From NCBI RefSeq assembly GCF_947179165.1, contig NC_077240.1, forward strand, positions 77,016,001 through 77,080,000: a stretch of DNA of 64,000 nucleotides, in the 5' to 3' direction. The notes under the pieces were generated by a model. The model searched no databases. It worked only from the letters and a program-made list of their open reading frames with translations, and was not told the DNA's origin. Within the stretch, counting starts at the first letter, position 1. Each line of letters starts with the position of its first letter. Both the position numbers and the translations under genes were made by a program. This document shows positions 13,691-23,561 of the stretch, in pieces. The stretch comes from Solanum dulcamara (taxonomy: Eukaryota > Streptophyta > Magnoliopsida > Solanales > Solanaceae).

Positions 13691-14454
13691 TCCGAAAAAA
13701 GAGAGTATTTAGTACCCTCCCAACAGTTACGAGTGAGCCTAAAATACTGCCTCTTTACACCTTTTTTGCCCTTTTTTGTGTCTCTCTATGTGATCTCCAC
13801 GTGTCCCTCCACCTTAATTATAATTTATAATAATTATTTGTCTGTGAAAACTTTACTTATATAAAGTGATATACCTAAAAAAATAATAGATAGACTTGTA
13901 GATACTAGTATTCACTAAAATTCTGATTTCGTTAGTACTTATTTTTATTTTTAAAATATAAAGGAAATAAGCCAATGCCGTCAAATCTCGTTATAACAAT
14001 TTTTCATATAATTATATTTTACTAAAACAATTCATAAGTATTTACTGAGATGAAGTATTCATTGCTTATCCAGCATGATCGTATGAAGTCATAATTCACC
14101 CAACAATGTTATTTAGGATAAACAAAAATTGGGGATTGAATGGGAGCAAAATTCATGTTAATGATTGAGATGTTCAGTAGTTGACTCATTTCTTTTTTTG
14201 TGGTAGTTCCAGACCCTACGACTAAGCAAAAATGGAGAAGAAAAGAGATCTTGGAAAATCGTCAATCATCATAATTAGTGAACAAGTGTAAGTTTTGTTG
14301 TTTGATAGTATAAAGTACTAACCAGATCGAGGAACGTGTCCTGAAGTGAGGGATGCGAACGAGTGAAATTACTGTGTTCCAATTTTTATTCTTGCATCGA
14401 TCTCCAGAATCGAATTTTTATGTTATATTATACTTATCTGTAATAATAATATGA
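13691..14454. other. AGO4 promoter side and AT-rich spacer
   Basis: No ORF or recognised repeat. The part next to 13691-13850 is the probable AGO4 promoter. The remainder is ordinary AT-rich spacer leading into a decayed LINE remnant. Confidence 0.4.
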
Positions 14455-15240
14455 TAGATATTTACGGATGACATAGTTCTGGCAGACCAAATTCGTGGTG
14501 GATTAACACTAAGCTGGAGATTTAGACATGCACCCAAGAATCTAAAGGGGTCGAGTAAAGCAAATTCGATAAAAACTACTTGGAGTGCAAGTTCAATGAT
14601 GTACTACATGAGGCTGGCGCGGAACTAAGACTTGATATAGAGGTCTTCCAAAAGAAATAAAGTTTCAAGTATCTCAGTCTATTATTTGAGGGAATAAGGA
14701 GATTCACGAGGATGTCAGTCTCCGTATTAGTGCAGGTGGATGAAATAGAATCTCATCCGGAGTCTTGTGTGATAAGAATGTGCCACACAAAAACTTAAAA
14801 ACATGTTTTGCGAGGTGGTTGAGAGACCAATTTTGTTGTAAGGGGTGGAGTGGTAGTCAATCAATAACTCTCACATTCGGAAGACGAAGGTTGTAGAAAT
14901 AAGGATGTTGCGATAGATCTGTGGACATATATGAGATATGGGATTAGAAATAAGGATGTTCGGTATAGGATGAAAGTAGCTTCAGTGGAGGACAAGATGC
15001 GGAAAGCAAGGATGAGATGATTCGAGTATATGAAGAGAAGACACACAGGATCCCTTAATGCGAATGTGTGTGGGGTTGGCCATAGATAATCTCAAAGGTA
15101 TATTGAAGAAGTATTAAGGGAATGTTAATAAACAGGACATGACACATAGTCAGCTTATCGAGAACATGATATTGGATATGAGTATATGAAAGTGTGAATT
15201 AGGATGGGAGGGTAGTAGGGAGTAGTGCATTGTCTTGTTG
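14455..15240 (+). mobile_element. decayed RTE-type LINE remnant, reverse transcriptase C-terminal half
   Basis: The conceptual order of motifs follows the intact RTE at 23.5-26.5 kb: F(T/A)DDIVL near 14461, the YLECKF block near 14580, the FKYL block near 14670, the region equivalent to the GAECW segment near 14840, and the ML(R)..CGH equivalent near 14905. Many stops and frameshifts break it, no endonuclease part remains, and the 5' end is missing as in typical truncated LINE insertions. It is the oldest of the four RTE copies here. Confidence 0.8.
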
Positions 15241-15919
15241 TCTGTTTGTATTAATAGTTGTAGTATTTCTCTTGTAGTTTTTTATTAATCAATTTTTGTT
15301 ACTATTTGTTATTTATTGTACCTCAATATTGTATTTTTTATTGTACTTCTCTTCGGTTACTAGCTACTATTGTTGTTAGTGTTTGTTGTGTCTTGTACTT
15401 CATTTACTTTTTTTCATACTACTTTGAAATGTCTTCTTAAGGTGAGGGTCTTATGGGAAACAACTTCTCTATATTCGAGGTACAAGTAAATTATGCCACA
15501 CATTATTCTTTCAGACCATATTTTGTGGACTAGACTGAATGTCATTGTTACCGTACTCTTGTTTATAACAATTAAATGAAATTTAAACATCCAATATAAG
15601 ATTGTGTATATATATATATATATCATCACCTTGATATAACAAACATGAAATTTTCAGACATACATTATGATTATAACAAGGTTTGAGTTATATGTTTCAT
15701 AACATCAAATAAGTTTAATTTTATTGTGTCATTTGAAGATTGAAACATAGTGAAGTCTATATTTCTTTTTGAGAGGAAACAATTATAACTTTTAGAGACT
15801 ATCCTTTATAATTACAGTTACGTCAAAGTTGATTGATGATTTTTGACCTCCAAATCTAAGCTATACGAGTAAAGAGGGGATTTTTAATTTTCAGCTAATC
15901 TGTGCATGAATGATCATAG
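15241..15919. other. AT-rich spacer
   Basis: No gene seen. There is a short (TA)n run near 15607-15622, then sequence up to the left target duplication (ACAAA, 15920-15924) of the solo LTR. Confidence 0.5.
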
Positions 15920-15924
15920 ACAAA

Positions 15925-18712
15925 TGTCACGCCCCGAGAGGGTACCCTAGACGTAACCGGCACTCAGAAACTATTTTTGGCTCCCAAGCGAACCACATAG
16001 CCTGATCAGACATCCGTTCATCCATTCAATCAGCGGAAGACTTAAAATAAGAGGAATAGTCGATAGGCAACTCAAATCATCAATCTAACTCAAAGAATAA
16101 AGGTCATGGGCCAATAATTCAACTCCAATATTTGCCATTTAAAAATAGTTTGACAAGAATAATTCAAGGAATGAAATACTCAATCGATCCATCACTATCT
16201 AGTCTATGAAGTCTCTATCACTACTATCTAATTGGTGCCAATGACATGTTCATGGCTACCTCAAATCAAAATGAAAGGGGCTAACTCGACGTAAGAATAC
16301 ATAAGTGGTGTCCTCTGAATGTAGGGGAGGACTCACCAATACGCTGAGTGCGAATAGATCCCCAATGATGCTCCTATTGACGATCTCTTAAACCTGTTTC
16401 TACATCATGAAATGATGCAGGTCCAAATGGATGTTAGTACATAAAATATACGAGTATGTAATATGGCAGAATGGAACATACCTCAAGAAAGAATAACATC
16501 GGTCCACATATCTCAAATCAGAAAGATAAGAGAGACTCAAATAAGGCGTCATAAGTCTAAAGTAAGAAAACAATTTAGACAGAGACCAATCATATACCAT
16601 ACAATCCAATCCAATTATGTATAATATAGTTCAATCAAATCATTTACAATTCGATCCCTTTCAATCATGTACAATCTGATCCAATCCAATCTAATCACAT
16701 ACCATTCTATTCAATCCAATCACAATTCATCTAATCCAATCCAATTACATATTGTCTAATCTGATCCAATCATATACCATCAACTCAACAATCAACTCAA
16801 AGGTTTCAACTCTATAAATATGCAAATTAAATTATGCAATGTTTTACAATTCAACTCAATCATCTACAATCACCATCAAACCAATCATATCAAGCACAAT
16901 CCATTCAATTGGAGTTTCTCTAACCGACAACTATCACCATATGAGCGAGTGATAGTCCAACAATTCGACATTGTTGCCACGTCCGTCCCTACTTTGCCAG
17001 TGTACGAACGATCAACCAATCATGGATTCATAACCAATCAAGTCCTATCATGTCAGGAAAATAAAATGGGAAGCATCCGACTTTAACGGTTCGATCTCAT
17101 GGGAAGCATCCGACTTTAACGGTTCAATCCCCTCCTACGTCTGGCGACACAGTTTATTGGTTCGAGTAGGGACTATACTCTTGCCCAATTCGGTACTCGA
17201 TACTCCTCCCAAGACTCAATATGCTCATATCTACCAAGTGAGTAAAATACTCAAAATACTCATTTAGTCTCATTGGACTCTTTTCAAATCAACTCATTTA
17301 GTCTCATTGGACTCTTTTCAAAACTCAATCAAATCTGGCCTCCTTGGACCTTCTTTCAAATAGACTCATCTCAAATCATCAAACTCTTCTTTTTAAAATT
17401 TATACAATCTCAACTCAATCTCAAAAATTGGCATTTTTAAAGTAAAAATGCTCAACTCATTTATACTCAAAATACTCATGTTCAAAAATAATTAAAAGAC
17501 TTCTCAAACTCAACTCAAGAATACCATCAATACATATTAATTTATATGCAAAGATCCACTTGTAGTCCATAATATGAAAGATAACTATTTAGTAACTCAA
17601 GTCATTAAAATCATCTATCAATTTCTAGCATATGAAATATGCTAGGGTTTAGGTAAATTTCAAGGAAAGTCTTCCTAAAAGGTTCAAATTCTTCACAACT
17701 CCTATCCAACACATCAAAGGGCATATGGAAGAACTCAATCTATATTTTAGGTTAGCCTTACATACCTTAGAGTAGATTTTGAAGAAACCTTGTTGTTGGG
17801 TCTTCAATGGGAAGCTTGAATCCTTAAATTTTTTGAGGGCAAATCTTGTTGGAGATGTTTGGAAGAGAAGAGAATGGAGATTAGGGTTTTTAGAGAGAGG
17901 CACAAGACTGAAAATATGGTCCAAATCGTCCAAGGCTAGAGTATATATAATTAGGGAAAAAGTCCAGTTTGCCCTTCCTCAAAATCTAGAAAACTAGGCA
18001 AAAATCTCCTGCTGGCGCTATAGTGGCGCGTCGCGCCACTGCAGCGCCAAGCCAAAATAGGCTTAAAACCTGCACATCTGATAGTGGCATGTTGCGCCAA
18101 GGACCAAACTACTGAGGCTGTTTTATGGCGCTATGGCGCGTCGCGCCCTTACAGCGCCAAGACTAAGTTTTCTGGGTTCTGAAAAATAGGCTTAAAACCC
18201 CTACAAGCCTAATAGTGGCGCGCTACGCCAGGGACCAAACTACTGAGGCTTGTTCCTGGCGCGATAGTGGCGCATCGCGCCACTGCGGCGCCAAGCCCAG
18301 GTTTCCTGCAGTTACAACCCAGGCCTGAAATTCCTGCAGTACTAGTTCGTCTTAGGATAGTCATAACTTTTGATTCCGAACTCCAAAAACTACAATCTTG
18401 GTGGCGTTGGAAAGAAGAATCGAAGACCTTTAATTTGGTAGGTCGTGGACCACCCAGTTCATTATATTCTAGGAGATATGGTCGTTGGAAGTTGACCCTT
18501 ATACGAACTCATTCGGAAACTTAGTCGAAACTAATTCTTTGGACTCGACTTTGTGTTAGAGATCCCTTATGACCCCTAAACACATCTAACACACTTCAAA
18601 TACTTAAGAATTAATCCTAACTCATATATATAATTACAAGTCCTTCGGTTTGAATCTACACACACGTGGAGAAATGTTTGAGTCTTTGCGGAAAAAATTT
18701 TGGGGTGTTACA
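15925..18712. mobile_element. large solo LTR (2.79 kb)
   Basis: The element starts TGTCACGCCCC and ends GGGGTGTTACA, so it has TG...CA ends and an imperfect 11-bp terminal inverted repeat. The 5-bp direct repeat ACAAA flanks it at 15920-15924 and 18713-18717, the mark of LTR retrotransposon integration. No gag or pol reading frame, second LTR, primer-binding site or polypurine tract is visible inside, so it is best read as a solo LTR left by recombination. A TATA-like GTATATATAATT near 17941 could be its promoter, followed by GC-rich tandem repeats. The superfamily is unknown; the length suggests a Ty3/gypsy lineage with long LTRs. Confidence 0.85.
18013..18301. repeat. GC-rich tandem repeats with palindromic cores inside the solo LTR
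   Basis: Two full units (starts 18013 and 18126, about 113 and 131 bp) and a partial third (18257) share a core close to TGGCGCGTCGCGCCA. The core is nearly self-complementary and could form strong hairpins. The GC-rich units stand out sharply from the AT-rich surroundings and lie just downstream of the TATA-like site, so they would fall in the LTR transcript leader. Confidence 0.8.
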
Positions 18713-18717
18713 ACAAA

Positions 18718-21603
18718 TATACGAAACGATAAAGTTTATTTAATACGAAGTGAGCATCAAACTCGACACACGACACTTGATATATGAATTTTCAAAAATT
18801 TACAAATTAGTAAAATAGAAAGCAACACAAAAAATTTAAACAATGCATTAACAATTTCACAAAATTAAGACAAATAAAAGAAATTGTATCACGTATAAAT
18901 TATGCAATTGTTGAAGTTATTACGAGATACAATTCAACCATAACGACTTAACTTTCAAATACTTAAAAAATTACAATGTAATAAAAAATATATTATGAAA
19001 CTATATACTTTATCTTCCTAAAATAAATAATCGATAAACTTTATCTATACGATAATTTAAAGTATTACTCTTGCGTGAATAAATATAGAATTGTTTTAAA
19101 ATAATACAATAAATAAGTTTGATAATGTTGAAAGACGTGAAACTAAATATGAAGATCTCCAATAGCAAGTGTAAATATAAAATTTGACTATCTATTCATA
19201 GAAAAAAGGTCAAATAATATTCACCTTGCAATGTTTTAAATTAGTAAGAAATATGCAATTAAATAAATCGATTTTATTTGAGTTTGCTTTGATTTGATTT
19301 TAGATTTTTAAAAACCGATAGTATTTGATTTGGTTTTGATTTTGTTCGAAAAAAATCGACGAATTATTTACGTATATTTTATTGTTATACATACATGATA
19401 TATTATTTTTATAAACAATTTAAAGATCTTATATATGTTTTCATCAAGATTTATTTTTAATCTATTTATAAAAGCAAAAATGCCCAAAATGAGAACATTT
19501 ATCTTATGGTTTCGTGTAGATGATTGTCTATGACAATTCTTAGTAGAACTAGAAATGTCATTGTCTCTCTCTTCCTAAACCAAAATGATGAATTTTGAAG
19601 CTTTATTCACAGTAAATTTAATGATCAAAAATTCTGTAATGTCAGCCGTTCTAACTATTTTTCGTTTTGAATGGATTGTTGACACTCTTGCCCCGTTTTG
19701 ATTGAAGAGTTTTTAAAAATGTTATGCGTGGTTAACAACCGAATAATTGAATCAAACCGAGCCGAAACCGATAACAACCAAACCAATAAATGTATATTAT
19801 ATTTGATTTGATTTTGAGAATTTGAAAATCGATTAAGTTGATTTTATTTTAGTTTTGACCAATAACAAATTCAAACCGACCCGTAAACACCCCTATTTGG
19901 GAGAAAAAAATAAATGAAAATTATGTTATTATATAGACTAAATTTGATAAAACTCAATTTTTTAAAGGTAAAATAATTATTGAAATGGTAAATATTGTTT
20001 TTATTTGACTCAGTTTTTTCTTAAATAATCAAGTTAACCTTCAAATTGGCTATGTCAACAGTTTCACATAAGAAAAAAAAAGCTGAAATTAATATGAATA
20101 TAATTCAGTATATTGTTTATCTTGATTAATGGTTAATGATGTATCAATAAGCGATATGATGAGATAAATGAAATTTTACAAATTTTTAGCTAGAAATTTC
20201 ACATTTAAAAAGAGAGTTTTTTCTTTTATAAGTAATATATGATTTTGATTTGAATTAATCAAATCAATATGTATAAAGTTTGTCAGGACAGACCAATCCA
20301 ATTCATAAAAAATATAACTCGATCAGTATGGGGTTGGGTTGTTTTATGGGTTAGAGAAATCGATTTCAACTGGTTAAAATTTTAGTGGGCTATATCTTGT
20401 TGGTATCGAGTAAATATCAAATAATTATGTTAAAAATAATAAATTTTATAGACCTAGTGTTTGAGGCATTGAATTGAGAAAATCTTCATATTTAAAAGTA
20501 TTCTACAATATATTTATTTTGTAATTATCTTGTAAAGATAAAAGTTGGCAATATTGGAGTACATCAATATTCAAACAGTAAAATTAATTTCATTTGACTT
20601 ACTCTTCTTTCTCTTTCTTTTTTTTCCAACAACTTTATTCCCTATTCAAATGCTTAAATTAAAGAAAGTTGTTACATCTAATTTTCTCCAACTACTACCA
20701 TTTGCAATTTGAAATTAAGGTCTTTTTCTTGCAACTAACACTCTTTTCTGAATTTCTTTTATTAGATATTTTCTACAAGTGCATATTTCTTTTAATTCAA
20801 TTCAAACAATTTGATTACAATTTCAATTGTAATAGTCATTGTTGGTGTTAATTCATTTTATTGATTAAAATAGTATTTTAGTTTTTGGATAAGGATGGAT
20901 GAGGGTTATATATCGATAATCTTTTAAATTATCAATAAATTTTATTTAGACATTCAAGTCATGACATATTTCGATTAAGCGTTTAAATAAATAGTAAACT
21001 ATTTTTGTTAGACATCACCATTTAAAATTTGAAAAAGCTTTTTTATGCGGTGTCACATGCTCATTAGAATTAAATACTAATTAGTGGTCTAAAAAGTTAT
21101 TATCTCACCAAAAATTTCTCATAAATTTACTAATGACTATTAGGGGGCGTTTGATATGAAAGTTAAGCGATAATAATTCTGAGATAATATGCATTATTAT
21201 TTTGTTCTATATTTGATTGGGGATATTAGTTAGTCCAAATTATTTATTTTATTTATATCATAATATCGGGATAAGTTATAGCATAAATATGATAGAGTAA
21301 CTAATCATATCTCAATCCATGAAATTAAATAATATTTGAGTATATTTAAAATATTTTAAATTTTAAATTAAAAAATTTACAAATCTTCTTTGCTTATTTC
21401 GCGTCAAATAAAAATAGGATAAGCAAATTATAACAGGCAAGTATTAAAATAAATTTAAGTCCATATTAATTAGGCCATCAAATAAATTTTATTAGACTGC
21501 CCTACATCATTACAAAAAGGCTAGCAAAATGACATTAAAGGGTCCCAATAAGGTTGGCAATTGTGCACACAATATACACAAGTACTTATATTGGAGTATT
21601 TAT
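18718..21603. other. AT-rich repeat-derived spacer
   Basis: No gene. About 19270-19893 looks like a degenerate inverted-end repeat: AACCGA/TTTGATTT-type motifs at both ends, with the right end reading GACCCGTAAACACCCCT. Around 21147, GGGGGCGTTTGATATGA resembles a MITE end, but no partner end was found. The rest is low-complexity AT-rich DNA. Confidence 0.4.
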
Positions 21604-21606
21604 TTA

Positions 21607-22858
21607 GGAGCCGCTTGGTTATGGTATAAGAGTCCATCTAATACATGAATAATTGCTTATTCGTGTATTAATTTTATATATTGTTTAATTTGTAAATAGA
21701 GTAAAAGTTATTTTTGTATTAATATTATATAATATTTAATTGGTAAGTTTCAAATTTTGTATAAATATTATTCATGTATTAATTTTATACAGTGTTTGAT
21801 TGTGTTTTAGTAATTCAATATAATTAATACTCATATAATTTATGAGGAAATTTATGTATAATTCTATGCAGAGTAGAAAATTGAATAAATTATGTGGGCA
21901 TTAGTTATACATGGATTAAAAAAATAAAATTACATATTTATCCCTAATTTGTTTATAGGAAATAATCCAATGTTACAGCAAATTCTTGTTCATCATTGAA
22001 AATTCTAACGCCGGCGGCAATTTGATTGTGAGATCGAAGACCAAAAATGGTCAAGTCAAAGAATCATACCGCACACAATCAATCGTACAAAGCTCACAGG
22101 AATCAAAAAACTGAAGAGTCACCTTCACAGCTCCACCAAAGGAATGGATCTCAAGTTCTTAAGGAACCAAAGTTATGCTAGAAAGCACAACAAGAAGAAT
22201 GGCGAAACTGCAGTGGAAGAATAGACTAATCTAGAGTAATATGGATTTTCTGGATTTCTGTTTATTGTTGTTACTGTTATCCAAATTTTGGGTTTTTAAT
22301 TTTGTTTGTTATGCAAATATAGTGGCTACTTATCTGAACTAGTATTTCATGATTTCATCAAGTATGGAAACCAATTTTACTGTTTACTCATGGTTCTTTG
22401 CAATTCGTTTTATTATTAAAAAAAATGTTACAGCGACATATTGGATATATATATATTTTTTTTTTTATGAATAAAAGCATAACAAATGTCTATTGAATTG
22501 AATATACACACTAATGAACAAACAACTAGGCAGTGATTTCAAAAATTTTAGAACCTTCTTGGAGATTGAGTATTTTCAACTTTGTCTCTTCAAATGTATC
22601 TGCATAATGCGAAGATATGGTTGTTTATCAAGTATGCTATTATTCAATTGTTATAATTTTAGATTTTTTTTTAAAAAAATTATTGATTTATAATTAATAA
22701 ATATTTAATAAAAAATAATTTATGTACTGTAATTTTCACGTAACTAACTCCTACATAAATAATACCTACGTAATTAATACTTCCATAATTTATACCTGCA
22801 TAACTTATTCCTACAGAACTAATACTTGCATAACTATAACCAGTAATCAAACGGCTCC
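21607..22858. mobile_element. Tourist-like (PIF/Harbinger) inverted-repeat element, enlarged by an insertion
   Basis: The left end GGAGCCGCTTGGTTATGGTA and the right end, on the opposite strand GGAGCCGTTTGATTACTGGT, are terminal inverted repeats. TTA lies directly outside both ends (21604-21606 and 22859-22861), the target duplication expected for PIF/Harbinger elements. The arms carry imperfect repeats of roughly 18 bp related to TACATAACTAATACCT, best seen at 22735-22845. There is no transposase frame. Removing the RPL29 retrocopy inside leaves about 0.8 kb. Confidence 0.72.
22047..22224 (+). pseudogene. RPL29: processed pseudogene of 60S ribosomal protein L29
   Basis: Translation begins [19 protein letters not shown], the N-terminus of plant eL29 (RPL29). 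A deletion of about 4 nt after that point breaks the frame. In the next frame the remainder reads [20 protein letters not shown] and continues to a normal C-terminus ending at 22224. The original frame would stop near 22180 instead. There is no intron, and UTR-like sequence surrounds the coding part. A short A run precedes a direct repeat AATGTTACAGC found at 21969-21979 and 22424-22434, so the retrocopy spans about 21980-22423. These are the marks of LINE-driven retroposition. It is nested inside the inverted-repeat element. Confidence 0.93.
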
Positions 22859-22861
22859 TTA

Positions 22862-23040
22862 ATGCATAATACACAGTCAAGTATTTTAAATTGTCAAAAT
22901 ATTTTAATTAGACACTTGAATTAAAATTTTCAACATTTCAATTAGGCACTTTTATTTATTTATTTAGAAAAAATATTGTGCTTTTTCGTTCATTTATTAA
23001 ATAGTCGAGTTAAGGCTCTCTTCTCTCTCCTCTCATCTTC
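22862..23040. other. spacer before the intact RTE
   Basis: AT-rich, no gene seen. The 5' end of the RTE LINE could lie within it, at the CT-rich stretch near 23010, but could not be fixed because no target duplication was recognised. Confidence 0.35.
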
Positions 23041-23309
23041 CAATGGTAAGTGACTCCCCCACCCCACCCCCAACCCCCCTGACCCCCCCCCCCCATCTCC
23101 ATCCCACCTACACCCAGGCCAACACCTCCCCTAGCGGCCTCCGGCGAAGACTATTTCCGGCCAGATCTCCCCCCCTTCTGTTCTCTCTCTTTATCTCTTC
23201 CTTCCTTCTTCTTTGTATTTTTTTTCTCTTCTCCTTTTTCCTCTTTGACTGCGATCGAAAATCCTCCACCAGTAGATTTTCGGGCAGTTTTTGCACAGGT
23301 ATTTCGGTG

Positions 23310-23440
23310 TTTCCTGCGAGTGAACAGTTTCTGGCGAGTGAACAGTATTTCCGGCACGTGAACAGTGTTTCCGGTGCGTGAACAGTATTTCCGGCACGTG
23401 AACAGTGTTTCCAGCGCGCGAATAATATTTCCGGCGTGAA
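23310..23440 (+). repeat. short tandem repeats in the RTE 5' region
   Basis: About seven imperfect copies of a roughly 19-bp unit close to GTGAACAGTATTTCCGGCA. The reverse-strand copy and the downstream copy keep only about one unit next to the shared CCAGGTTC...GGTACCTCC block, so repeat number varies between copies. Such arrays in LINE 5' regions can act as promoter modules; that role is inferred. Confidence 0.75.
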
Positions 23441-23561
23441 CCAGGTTCTTTTCAACTGGAGTTGGTACCTCCGGTTTCCAAATATTCTTTGTTCATACAC
23501 TTGTCGTTATATTTTGCTGACTTTAGACCATTTAATACTTTAGTAGTTCATACGCGTTTTC

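Noticed and set aside
15925..18712. Possible complete retrotransposon instead of a solo LTR
   Set aside because: No gag, protease, integrase or reverse transcriptase sequence and no second copy of the LTR start inside.
23108..23500. 130-residue ORF on the minus strand
   Set aside because: Made by the short tandem repeats and CT-rich leader of the RTE, with no domain features.
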